Shown here piece after piece: positions 1 to 10,772 of a DNA stretch of 64,000 nt; the first letter of the stretch is position 1; each line of letters opens with the position of its first letter. The stretch spans positions 1,798,001 through 1,862,000 of the forward strand of contig JAALGY010000032.1 in the NCBI GenBank assembly GCA_032358165.1, in the 5' to 3' direction. The position numbers and the translations under genes are program-made. This DNA is from Diplosphaera chodatii. Lineage: Eukaryota; Chlorophyta; Trebouxiophyceae; Prasiolales; Stichococcaceae. The notes beneath the pieces were generated by a model. It worked only from the letters and a program-made list of their open reading frames with translations, made no database searches and was not told the DNA's origin.

Positions 1-3000
1 CAAAGGTGCAGGGTCTGACTGTCTTGCATCAATGTGCATGCTGTTACTATGCCGGCAGAAACACCTTGGTGAAATGGTCCTTCTCTCGTTTCACGCTGTC
101 TGCCTGCTGCAGTATGGCGGGTCGGAGGCGCACTCCACATTTTTCCAACGGCAGCGCGGCGACTGGGAGGCAGCGACACAAAGCCGCGACTTTCTGACGT
201 CCATCCGCCGCTTCTACTCCAATGCTTACACTGACTCGGAGAAGCAGGTGGATTTCGAGCACCAGACGCTCTGGCTTCACAGAGCTCGTGGATCACCGTG
301 CTTCTGTTGTGGCTGCGCATCGAGTTACTTGCCTGGTTCAATTTGGAAGTTGACATTCTTTGGATGATGGTGGCCTGCAGGCTGCCATCAACCTGTTCCT
401 GGGCAATTTTGGTGCGCCTTGTTGTGATAGCTCTGCTGTGACATGATGAGGTGCAGAAGTGCACACGCGTCGCCAGACGATGACAAAGGGTTGTGACTGG
501 GTCAAACTGTGCTTTGCTGCAGTTCCGCAAGCTGGGCGCCCCGCTCTGTGGGAGCTGGACTCGGATGCTTACCTGCATTACTCCTCAGGCAAGCCTTGCT
601 CCAACTGGATCAAGCGCACACGGTGCTGTGGGCCAGGGCTTGTGTTATTCATGACGGATGACGATGGCGGGTGTACATGGCACAGGCACGTCGCTGAAGC
701 GGGGCGGCAGCTCCTCGGGCTCCCTGAGCCGCGCCGGCTCCGCCGACCTGCCGCGCCCGGCGGCTGGCGGCGACGAGGGCGGCAGGCCGGTGCAGAGCGG
801 CAACCTGTGGCGCCTGCCGGGGGCGCCCAAGGCCTCGCCGCTCGGCGTCGTGGACGGCCTGAGCCGCCGGCGCAGGTGCGAGCGCCCCTGCTCCACAGCG
901 TTGCAGGGCATGACAGGCACTTCGCCGGGAGCCAGGCACCAGCTTCCTGCTGTCGTGTGCATGCTCACTCACCTGTGGTGGCGTCCGTGCTGCAGCCTGG
1001 ACGGCGCGTCGGGGGCCACCAGGGCGGCGCGCATGCTGGCGGAGGAGGCGGCGGCGGCGGAGATGCTGCGGCAGGCGGCGCGCAAGAGGCGCAGGGGGCG
1101 GCCCCCCGATCCGCCCCCCGGCGGCGGCATCAGCCCCTTCAGCTCCCCGCAGCGCAGGGCCCAGCGAAACGCGCAGCACCCTCTTTGGGTGGCCAGCGGC
1201 GGCCTGCTGCCGGGCGCGCCGGCATCCAGCCCGCCTCGTAGGATGGTCGGCGGGACCACCGAGCACCAGCCAGCCTCCGTACCAGAGCAGCAGACTGGCT
1301 CACCGCCCTCCACCCCACTGCAGGGAGTCCCAGCTGACACAAGCAAGCAACCAGTGGCTGCTGCTGACGGCAACGCAGGCAAGCCAGCAGATCCCCCGGC
1401 ACAGCCTGCAGCGGACAACGCAGGGGCCCAGCCAGCGACTGCAACTACAAGCCATGATGTGGAGGCCAGCGCGCCGCAGCTGGCGGTGACGCCGCTGCCT
1501 GTGCGCCGCCGCACCAAGCTCGAGTCGCTGGATAAACTCATCGGCCAGCAGCCGGACGTGGTGAGGTCCTGCTGCCACCCTGCATTGGGACAGCTGCCGG
1601 TCGTTCGTGCTGATGGATGCATGCGCCGCTGAGGAGAATGCCTTTGCTGCACCGCCGGCCTGAGGTCCGGTGCGGCCACTGTGCGCAGGTGCACCATGTG
1701 CGGCTGCATGCGGCGCCGTCGCAGCGCGCCTACCTCCCGCAGTGGCTGGCCGCGCCGCTGGGCCGCCGGCAGCACGCGGAGGCGGAGGGGCAGTCGCCGC
1801 ACCCGCCGGCGCTGGGCGTGCTGCCCCCCATCGCGGAGCACGGCAGCAACGTCAGCAGCCGCCGCATCAGCGCCGACCTGTCGTACCTCAAGTCCTCCGC
1901 CGCGCCGCCGCCGCCGCCGCCATCCCGTGAGTCACGGGCTCTGTTACCTCCATGGTGCCTGCAGTGTGCACGGCATCTGGAACCATGCCTTGCGATGCAC
2001 ACAGGCTGGCATTTACACCCACCACGGTGTGCTACATCGAGTGCTCCGCACCAGGATGATAGTATGCGTGATGAGGCGAGCACATGGTCCTAAGATGTAT
2101 GTTGTGAGCAGTGGCGCCCTGCTTGGTCAGGTGTGCGGCGCACGCAGAGCACGGACTCGGGGCTGCTGCGGCTGGTGCACGCGATGCGGGCGGCGCCGGA
2201 GCAGCGGCCGGGCGGCAGCCCTGCAGCGACCCTGCACGCCGGCGACAGCCTGTGGGAGCTGGGCGCCTCGCCGCCGCTGCAGCACCCCGAGAGGTGCAGT
2301 GCGATGTGGGGCTTCCTACAGTGTGGACATGTGCTCATCATCCATGGTCAGGTGGGTCGTGGAGAGTTCGACCCTGTCCAACACCCGGCAATGTGTGTGC
2401 TGCACTGTGCAGGCCCGACACGCTGGCGGGCGCCGGCCGAGGCCCCGGGCCGCCGTCGCCACCCCTGGGCCTCATCAACACCCCAGCCCCCACCACGACC
2501 CCCGCCACTGCGCTGACCGGTGCGGTGACGCTGTTGCTGCCCTGTTGAACTAGCCTGCGCCTAGCACCTCCTTGTGTAGAAGTGTGGCGGACTAGGGCGG
2601 TGCAAGCTGCAAGCACCCATTTGGCATAGGCGTCTGCAGGGCATCTTGCGACGCTGGGCGACTGTTATCCCATCCTGTTTCGATGCCGCCTTGCAGACGC
2701 AGTTGCAGCGGGGCGCAACACGGAGGTGTGCATCACGGCGCCGCAGCTGAGTGCGCTTCTGGCTGGGGGCCCCACACAGCTCGGCATCTCGCCCTTCCTG
2801 CTGGTGCGCCGTGTGCTTCACGCTTCAAGGTTCTTGCAGATCTGGCTCCCACTCACCGTCAAGGTGCTTATGCCGATCAGCAGAACCGCCAAGCATGCGA
2901 ACTGCATCACCACAACTGCTCTCAGGTCAATACTGTAGCAGTGGCCATCCAAGCCGTGCAATGGATGGTAAAGTCAGTGTGTCGTCTCTTGTTCCAGGCG

Positions 3001-3313
3001 TGGTGGCTGGGCTCCGAGGAGCATCTGGCTGCTTTCCTGAGCGCGGAAGCCGTTCTGCGCAAGCACTACTCCAGGTGCCCATGTTCACTGGCATTGAAGT
3101 GCACATACACTGCAACAACACCAGGCCTGCTGCCAGTCTCAGTTGATCAGTGTGCACCCCTGTGGCCGCTGGACGTCACTGATAGTGTGTTGATGTGGCT
3201 TGTTAAGTTTGTGCAGGTTCATCTTGGATGCGCAGGCCTTCCCAGAGCCGTCCAGTGTGCAGAAACAGTACGAGGACCTGTGCAGGATGCCCGCCCTGGT
3301 GGAGGGCATCTGA
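1..3313 (+). CDS. SAC-domain phosphoinositide phosphatase (plant SAC2-5/FIG4-like), 3' part
   Basis: The 5' end lies outside the window. The first exons give a near-textbook C-terminal end of a plant SAC catalytic domain: 113-247 (starts YGGSEAH, contains RRFYSNAYTDSEKQ), 381-411 (AAINLFLGNF) and 523-about 590 (AGRPALWELDSDAYLH), all in consistent phase. Proteins of this family remove phosphates from PI(3,5)P2 and related lipids on endosomal or vacuolar membranes. After the domain come long Ala/Pro/Gln-rich exons (about 680-900, 1000-1570, 1720-1925, 2140-2295, 2413-2518). Three short conserved-looking exons follow at about 2698-2840, 2999-3075 and 3217-3313; the last ends CRMPALVEGI and a stop. 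The catalytic Cys motif would lie upstream and is not visible. The SAC assignment is firm. Joining the 1.7-3.3 kb exons to the same gene is inference from frame and strand. Confidence 0.78.
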
Positions 3314-3938
3314 GGTTTTGGTGGCAACCATGCCATCGAAAGGCCCCAAGCACAGGTTCTGCACGACAGCAACACATGCAGCCGAAGCTACACATGATTC
3401 TCATCAAGAGAGTCAGCTGTGAGGCTACGTAGAGGCTGCCTGGCTCGTTGCTGGTCTGTATCAGGTCAGGCAGGACGGAGTGCTCGGTACCGGCGGGTTA
3501 CAATGGTTTTTGCAGCCAGCTCAACTCATGGTGAAGCTGGCAGGGAGGGGGCCTGCTGACAGGAGCGGCCTTGTTTAGTTTGGGTGTGGTGAAGATAGTG
3601 CAGCATGTATAGCTGTGCAGGCGGGGTGCATGCGGGGTGGCGGCTTGCTCACTGCAAATCGGCCACTGCATTGTGCACCTATGCTTGTGCGGCAGTGCAG
3701 GCAGGCGCTGGATGACGTCTTGTTTCTTGGTGTGTTTTGGCATCTTGTTGGTCGGTGTGTGGCGAGGGAGGCGGGATCGTACCGAGTCGGGGAGGGAGTG
3801 AAGGAAGCATTGGCTTTGTAGATTAGAGATGGCTGTACCACTTGACGTTTTGCTCCTTGCTCCGGCATCTGACGTGCGGTTTGCACAACACGGACCGTTT
3901 TCTGCTGGCTAATTTAACATATTTTGTTATTCGATCGA
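3314..3938. other. Convergent intergenic region
   Basis: Lies between the SAC stop and the stop of the YchJ-like gene on the other strand, so it must hold both 3' untranslated regions. I see only short non-conserved reading frames and no RNA gene or repeat. Confidence 0.5.
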
Positions 3939-5030
3939 TCAATACTGATTATCGGCTTCATAGTTGTGCGCCTTCCAGTCCGTCTCGCCATCAGCATAAA
4001 GCCACTTCTTTGTGACAGCGTCTCGCAGGAAGCGGCTGCACATGGGGAAGTTGCACGTGATGCTCAGATGTTACGAGTGACCACAACCAAACCTGCACCA
4101 GGGCAGAACAGCACAAGCATGCAGGTCGTGACAGAGTATTGAGCTTGTGAGCTGTGTGGCGGGGGCACACCTGCGCTCGCGCAGCGTCTCGGTGCGGGTG
4201 CCCCGCTGCCGCTGCCCCGCCTGGTCCCTGAACTTGAACCAGGTCTGGAAGGCCACGAAGGCCTCGTCCTCGTGGCTGCCTGGCCCGCTGTCGCGCCGCA
4301 GCACCTTCAGCCGCAGCCACCGCACCTATTGCGGTGCACACCACACCACTCCAGCGTGATGGGCATGCCTGCTGTGGAGGGCGACCAAGCGCAACAGGGT
4401 TCGGGGCGGCAGCAATGCATGCAGAACACCTAGAACTGGAACAGTATGCAATCACCTTGTTGTGGGTGGCCTGGATGTCCTGCCGCAGAGTGGACACAAC
4501 CTCGCCATTGCGCTTTGAGCCCCCGATTGCAGGGTTATCAGGATGCGTCGTGTTGACGAGGTAGTCGATTTCCCCTTTGACATACGCACTAAATCGTGCG
4601 CGCATAACTGCCTCTGCTGTCGGTTCAAGTTCGCCATCGTGATAGACCTCGCAGCAAGCCTGAAGCGGAGTCGAGCAGTGGTAGTACCATACACATCAGC
4701 AAATTGCACTACTGCATCACCCAGCTGGCACGGGCATCACCTCGGCATCGTCCGTGACATGACTTGCTCACCTCATAGTGTCTTCCAGAGCCACAGGGGC
4801 ACAACTTTCTGTCAACTTCCCATTTGGCGATGTCCGCATCTGGGCCTTTGACCTTTTTGCCGTGTGGCGCTGTATGAACACGCAGTGTACTTAGGTGATC
4901 ACTTTCAGCTACCAGTATCACTCATGACACCTGTGGCGAACGTCCGCACCCGATGGTGCAGGCTTGGCGGCACCAAAGCCTTTGCTGGCTTGGCACAAGC
5001 ACTGGCGTGCCTGTGGTGAGCGGCTGGGCT
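3939..5030 (-). CDS. YchJ-like SEC-C motif protein (UPF0225 family)
   Basis: Read on the minus strand. Exons about 5030-4950 (plastid-transit-like, contains ASKGFGAAKPAPS), 4869-4772, 4659-4456, 4325-4171 and 4035-3939 close in phase. The second exon ends in the zinc-binding SEC-C core LCPCGSGRHYE, followed by ACCEVYHDGE. The YchJ signature MRARFSAYVKGEIDYLVNTT comes next, then RWLRLKVL, a TWFKFRD strand and the C-terminal SRFLRD...WLYADGE. This is a small NTF2-like fold with a CxCx(n)CC zinc site, widespread in bacteria and present in algae and plants, of unknown function. The N-terminal exon with the start codon is not resolved: the Ser/Arg/Gln-rich residues at 5030-4950 look like the end of an organelle presequence, but no in-frame ATG is visible there. 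The upper coordinate is therefore a minimum. Confidence 0.85.
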
Positions 5031-5745
5031 GCAGACGGTCTATCCGATGCAGTCTGCCACCTGCTCACCGTCAAATGCAAAATAAGGAAAGCTCAGCCCT
5101 CGTCCTGAATCATTGACAAGCCAAGTGCCTTGCCGATCTGGTGCAGCACATGCCTCATGCGTGAGCTTACCTTTGTGTCCACCAAGATATGTGAAGCGGC
5201 ACGTAGTGAAGCTGATACAGCTGATTTTTCCAGACGGCAGGCACAACGCGTTGGGAAGCAGGGAAGAGGATTGCATGCAAGCAGCAGCACAGCACTGGTA
5301 GCTGTAGCTGACGCTGACGCCCTGAAGAGAAATCTTGAGTGAGTACGCCCAGCAAGAGACAGCTCCGCGCAGGGTCGCAATTATGAGCGGAACAATAAGC
5401 GAGCTTTTGACGCCTTGCAAGGGCAGACACTGGCCTGCTCTTCTGCAGTGTGAACTCAACAGCACCCGTACAGGATCTCAGTTGCATTGCAGTTCATCGG
5501 GACCCGTACGTCATGTCGGCACGGCTCTGTTGCAGAAGCAGTGCAGACAGGTACATCTGACCTCAAGACAAGCAGCACGAGCATCGCGCTGGTTGCGAGG
5601 ATCTGATGGGCTTGCGGTAAAACAATTGGCACAACTGGGCAAGTTTTGACTTTCAAAAGATAGCTTGCAAGTGTTCTGCCCCGGCGTCGAGCACAACAAT
5701 CCTCATACCGCACGGACCCCTTGCTGAAACCAACCAATTACGAAC
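5031..5745. other. Probable divergent promoter region and missing 5' exon of the YchJ gene
   Basis: Between the YchJ-like gene (-) and RNase H2A (+). A minus-strand reading frame through about 5040-5465 has no recognisable domain; it could hold an upstream exon of the YchJ gene or be untranslated leader. Nothing else supportable is seen. Confidence 0.4.
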
Positions 5746-7499
5746 ATGGCGGCTGCCGGAGCTGTCTGTTTACCCTCCCACGCAAAGAGCAAACCATTGG
5801 GCAACAGCGCGTCGCAGGCAGGGCCATGCATCCTCGGCATTGGTAGGTCCCCGGTCTCCACTGCAATAGAATCAGGGACATGTTGCCTGCATCTGTCAGC
5901 CCTGGTGCCGCTGTTCTGACAATGCAACATTGCAGTTGTGTGCGGGGCATATGTATCACAAAGAATTGCTGAAATCAGATTTGCTGACATTCGGTCCCGT
6001 TACCTGCAGACGAGGCTGGCAGAGGCCCTGTGCTGGGTCCCATGGTGTACGCTGCCGCGTTCTGCGAGGAAACAAATGAGGCAGCCATGAGAGACATGTG
6101 CGTCATCCTGATCGCCACACATAATGACAGTCGCCCTCCCCCTGCACCGCCGCATCGTAGAGGATCAGCTTATACCCAGCCTATCTGCCTGCGCAGGGCC
6201 TTTGCAGACTCGAAAGTCCTGACTGACGAGCAGCGTGAGGGCCTGTTTGCCAACATTCAGGGCGATGATCGCCTGGGCTATGCCATCGAGTCTGTCAGCG
6301 CCGCCTATATTTCTGCTCGGATGCTGCGCAGGTGTTGCCTCCTCTGCTTGTGTACAGCCCCACATGCATGCGCTGGCACACATGTCAGGCCGACGGACGT
6401 AGCGTCTGCTTCGACTACTCCTTGCAGGGATCGCATCAGCCTGAATCAGATTGCAAATGAGTGCACCTTCAATCTGGTGGCAGCAGTGTTGGAGATGGGG
6501 TACCGCCTTAGCAAGGTACCATGCCTGTGTGCGCGTGTGGAAGTATGCACAGCTGATGGCGTGCTGACAGGCTGAGCACTACGACCCGCTTCCTGCAGCA
6601 GTCGTGCTCTCAGAGACACTGTTACTAATGCTGCAGGTGTATGTGGACACTGTTGGCGATGCCGACAGGCACCGCGAGCGGCTCGAACAGCGCTTCTCAG
6701 GACTCGGCATCTCGTTCACGGTGTGCCCCAAAGCAGACTCTATCTACCCAATCGTCAGCGCAGCCAGCATCGTCGCCAAGGTAAGTGCCTGGCGGTCGGC
6801 GATGCACGCCACACCTGCCTGCTCATGGTTCACTGGCTGCATTGCCATCCAGACAAGCTGCAGATTGACCATGGTTTGTCAGCGCGCGGCATTTTGCAGG
6901 TGACACGCGACATGACATTGCGGGAGTTTGTGCTTCGAGAACAGCTGCAGCTCAGCCGGAGTTGGGGCTCTGGCTACCCCGGCGGTGCGTGATGGCAGCA
7001 CTACAGTGATGTCCACGCATGAGCCAGGAGTGCGTCGACGGAGTGCGTCTTCGGAATGCATCAAGCTGTAAGATATGACCTAGCGTCTGATGCAATGAGT
7101 AGTTTCTGCCATTCAGATCCGGGCACCAAGGCGTGGCTGGAGGCGGCCCTGGAGCCTCTCTTTGGCTTCCCACAGGTTACGCGCTTCAGCTGGCAGACTG
7201 TCAGCCGACTTCTGGAAGACCGGGGCCCCAAGGTCACCTGGTAAGTGCTGTGCATACGACTCCCCTGCTCAAAACACCGATCTGGGCAGCCTGCTGTCTG
7301 TTCACACATATGATCAGATGTTCCTCGAATGAACAATCACACGCTGTTGTGCTGTAGGGCATGCGACGTGGATGAGACCTCGCAGAGCATAACAGCATTT
7401 GTTCAGGGGGGTGACGCAGTAAAGGCAGCAACCAGTGGGGCAAAGCGTCCCGCATTCTTCAGAACCCGCAAGCTCGCCCGAGTAACGGTGGCATTCTAA
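5746..7499 (+). CDS. RNASEH2A: Ribonuclease H2 subunit A (catalytic)
   Basis: Eight exons close perfectly in phase: 5746-5842, 6010-6097, 6197-6331, 6428-6515, 6637-6780, 6900-6984, 7117-7240, 7358-7499. They give 300 residues, about the human length. The type II RNase H signature [16 protein letters not shown] straddles the first intron and supplies the first Asp and Glu. [12 protein letters not shown] follows, then [17 protein letters not shown] with the third acidic residue, the [16 protein letters not shown] helix, and [14 protein letters not shown] with the fourth Asp. All four catalytic acids are present. The enzyme nicks RNA:DNA hybrids at single ribonucleotides and works in the nucleus with subunits B and C. 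The ATG at 5746 is chosen because the exon runs straight into the conserved core after about 32 residues. Confidence 0.97.
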
Positions 7500-9040
7500 C
7501 CATGCGAGCAGCAGGCGCATGCGGTTCAGGCATGTACCGTAGCTTCGCTGTGCACGGCTGATAAGAGGGTGTAAGTCAGAATGCAGCCTACTGCAGCTGA
7601 GCATGCGTGAAGGTTGCAAGCTGGCAGCATGTTGCATGGGCGCAGGGCTACTCGCGAAGTACATGGGGGTCAAAGCGTGTGAAATAGTACCGAGTGTCCT
7701 GTGACCTTTACGCCAGCACCTCGTGTGTTCAACTCAGAGCGCAGCCACCCTTCCCCTTTTGAGCTCTGCCCGTCTGCCGGACCGGTGTCTCGCCACGCGC
7801 ACAGCACACGGCTGTAGCGTTGTACCCGGCCGCGCTAACAACAGGGCCCAAGGCGACCACGCTGAAGTTTCTGTCTTTGATCTGTTGGAAAGCAACAAGC
7901 AAGGTGCAGCTGGGCTAGGGCCGGCGACACGAGCAGCGCGCGGCTTCGTACCGTAAACCGCTGACCTTTGCCACTCTTGAGGTCCCGCCGTCGCCAGCTG
8001 CCCTGCCAGATGGGCCGCCCAATCCCTGTGCCTTGCGCCGACAGCCACTGCGACAACGTGCGGACGATTGACATGGAGGGGCTCTCCTTCACAGTGGAGT
8101 GCTGTTTTGAGAGGCGCACAGAGTCACTGGCTGCCAATCGGCTGTGGGCATGCTGCCCCGACCACAAGCTGGCGGTGCTGACGGCCATCATGGAGAACAT
8201 GAGGCGTCCACAGATGATGAAGCCGCAGGAGGCGGCTGCCACGATCAGCTGAAGTGGGCGGGGCGCTGGCGCACCTGCGCCTGGGCAACGTCTTTTTCAG
8301 TTGTCACGCCACTCTTGTGGCACTGTGCGGTGGCCGGCACCGTGAACTTGGCTTCTTCAGACTTTGTGACTCGGCGAGGTTAGGGCGAGGGTTCTGGATG
8401 CTTTCAGTGGAACCTGGGTGCCAGGCTGGTTTTGGGGATGGCTGGAGTTTCCGGCGATTTACACAGCTGCTTTATGAACTTTGATGGGGCTGACGTTAGA
8501 TGGATGATACTTTTGGATGCTCGTGTGACCGTGCTCAAGGCTGTGGAATTTTGCATTGCTTGTGCGGTGCTGGTCAGTTGATGATCTCGTGAGCACATGT
8601 CAGCAGAGCGTACAGATCGATGCACTAAGAGCACTAGACAGTTGAGGACATTGGTAACAAGCGCCTCCAATAAGGTGCAGCAGGGTGGGTCCATGTATGC
8701 GTACAGATTGCAGCAGATCCATTGAACCTGCTCACTGTCTGACAATAGACAGAACAGGTGTTGAATCAGTGCGTCCTCTGCCTCAATGTCAACGTGCAAC
8801 CAAAAGTATCGGTCAACATAGACCTGAGGTTTGGTCCTGCAGCACTGAACACAGCTTGGACCTGTATGCACCTGCAATGACGTTGCAAGATCAGTCCAGC
8901 ACAAGTGAACAGTGGCACTTCACTGCCAGGCCCTTTTGACCGGCACCGACGCGTCAGACTCTCCTGGTTGAGGACTGCAGCCGTCTGCAGAACTTGATCG
9001 AGCACGCAGTTTGCCGTTGCATCTGCATTCCTGCGGCAGG
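7500..9040 (+). other. 1.5 kb with little coding evidence between RNase H2A and the four-helix protein
   Basis: Holds the RNase H2A 3' region, one 285-base reading frame listed separately (7968-8252), and about 780 bases (8260-9040) where I see only short non-conserved frames on both strands. No RNA gene or repeat recognised. Confidence 0.4.
7968..8252 (+). CDS. Possible small protein or terminal exon, unrecognised
   Basis: A 94-residue open frame ending at 8252, rich in Cys and Arg in its middle (segments such as MEGLSFTVECCFERR and AANRLWACCPDHKLAVL). Its composition is less biased than the surrounding shadow frames, which is the only argument for coding. It could be the last exon of a gene that starts near 7720-7900; no clear partner exon was found. 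I do not recognise a family. Confidence 0.3.
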   Translation: MPLLRSRRRQLPCQMGRPIPVPCADSHCDNVRTIDMEGLSFTVECCFERRTESLAANRLWACCPDHKLAVLTAIMENMRRPQMMKPQEAAATIS

Positions 9041-10345
9041 ATGGGCAGCGCTTTCAAATCTGGCGGTGGTGTGTTGTGCATTGCAACGCTGGAGTTTGTC
9101 ATTGGTCTCGCCCTGCTGGGTGTATTTGAGGTATTATCCGAATGCTCGAACATGATGTCCTGCAAATGCTAGATCGAGAGCCAATGTGTGAGTTTCCCAA
9201 CAGTAAGTGTGGCGCCGGTCGCAAATATCTCTGCGCACTGTGCAGTATGCTGCTTGCGCAGGGCTTCAAGAGCCACTACTTCAATGCAGTGTTTGGAATG
9301 TGGTCAGAAGCGGAAAAGAGTGCGCACAAGGACCTGCCCGCCGCAGCACGCAGCCTAAATTTCCGCAGCCCGCTGGACATCCTCTTTTGGTACTCCGTGG
9401 CGAACAACGTGTGCTCGATATTTGGTCTGGCTGGTGTCCTGGCAGCACAACGGGTGAATGTCGTGTCGGGCGTAGCTGGTGCTTGTGCATCCAGCAGTCC
9501 GCCAGCGAGGTTGCTGCACATGATGAGATTCAGCAAATGATGAGTTTGAGGGTGAACCTGAGGGCATGATCACGGTGACATGTCAGAGTGCTGGTGTCCC
9601 TTATCAGCATGACCTGCTGTGATGCTATGCAGGAGCTGGTGACGATCTTCTTTGCGTACAACGCAGTGCAAGTCGTTCTGTCCTTCAGCATTTTTGTAGG
9701 TGCGTAGTGGATGCAGTGCAGTCTCCTGGGTGTCGGCTGTCACTGTAACAGCATCGATGTCATCACAGCCTTGCATGGCGCTCATCGCCACAACCTTTGA
9801 ACCCGTCGTGGTCACGCTCCTGGTGCCTGTGCAGACACGGCGACTGATGTGGGCATACGGTATGCACAAAACACCACATGCCACCTTATCGTGCCTGTTG
9901 CTTGATGCTCTCTTTGCATCTCGGAAACTTTTATGGTTCTCGGCAAGTGCAGGTTTGCCGGGGAGCCTGCTGGTTTGACAGGATATGAGCAAGCAGCAGC
10001 AAGTGAGCCCACCTTTGATCAGATCGCAGTTGCTGCACATCAAGGACTGAGAAACGCATTCGTCACAGGTTGCTGTGCTACTTGCAGCTTTGATATTTGT
10101 CAACTTCGTCCTGGCGATCGCGGCGACAATCTTTGCGGTCAAAGCGGTGAGCCACAGATCATGTGGCCGACGAAATGGGCATGTACTGGAAACGGTTCTC
10201 TGAAAAGGGTCACTGAAAACAGCAGACTGACTCAAGCACTGTGATGCAGGTTGATGAGCTGAAAGTCAAGCAGCGGGAGGAGTATGGTCGCCTGGGTGTC
10301 ATGAGCGACACTCTCGCTTTTGAGATGGACGGCGGCCCGGGTTGA
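9041..10345 (+). CDS. Four-helix membrane protein of unknown family (207 residues)
   Basis: Seven exons close in phase: 9041-9130, 9262-9453, 9633-9699, 9835-9859, 9953-10028, 10069-10146, 10250-10345. Four hydrophobic segments are evident: about residues 11-29 (VLCIATLEFVIGLALLGVF), 68-92 (ILFWYSVANNVCSIFGLAG), 96-117 (LVTIFFAYNAVQVVLSFSIF) and 150-175 (AVLLAALIFVNFVLAIAAT). The loop between helices 1 and 2 is charged (MWSEAEKSAHKDLP), and the C-tail is Lys/Glu-rich, ending MDGGPG. The tetraspan layout recalls MARVEL or tetraspanin-like proteins, but I see no tetraspanin CCG motif and make no family call. Exon 4 is only 25 bases. The donor of exon 5 (GTTGCT) is weak. Confidence 0.75.
9835..9859 (+). 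other. 25-base microexon of the four-helix membrane protein
   Basis: Bounded by GCAG before and GTATGC after. It contributes about eight residues (DTATDVGI) and is needed to keep frame between the third and fifth exons. Confidence 0.55.
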
Positions 10346-10401
10346 TGACATCTGACTGGGCTGCCTCGGACGGCGCTGCTGGTCAGGACCAGCATGCCAA
10401 A

Positions 10402-10741
10402 TCAGTTCTTGCTCTTGTTGCCCCCGCAGAACATGCCCAGGATTGCAGACACAAGATTGACGCAGCCTTGTGACGTGGTGTCGTTGGGGTTGCCCTGCAA
10501 TGTCAGCAGCAATGTTGCTGTTTGTACAACCATGTGGTTTTGCTGCTGTCCGCTGTCAGCACTCAGCAACCAGTGAACTGCATGTCCAGTCAGGATGCTA
10601 TCTGCAAATCCATCTGCAAATCCATCAGTCACCTGGGGAGGCGGCTGCTGCTGTATGTGGCCCTGTCCATAGTGCTGCTGACCCTGGTGCTGCGGGGTTT
10701 GGTGCTGCGCGGCGGGCCCCCATGCCTGCTGGCCGCTGCCA

Positions 10742-10772
<31 letters not shown>

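Noticed and set aside
969..1841. Minus-strand open frame of 290 residues
   Set aside because: Antisense to the disordered tail of the SAC gene, with no recognisable domain.
5040..5465. A parvulin-like match from the string RAASHILVDTK near 5150-5190 (minus)
   Set aside because: Only the first few residues resemble the parvulin start; none of the later parvulin motifs follow in any frame.
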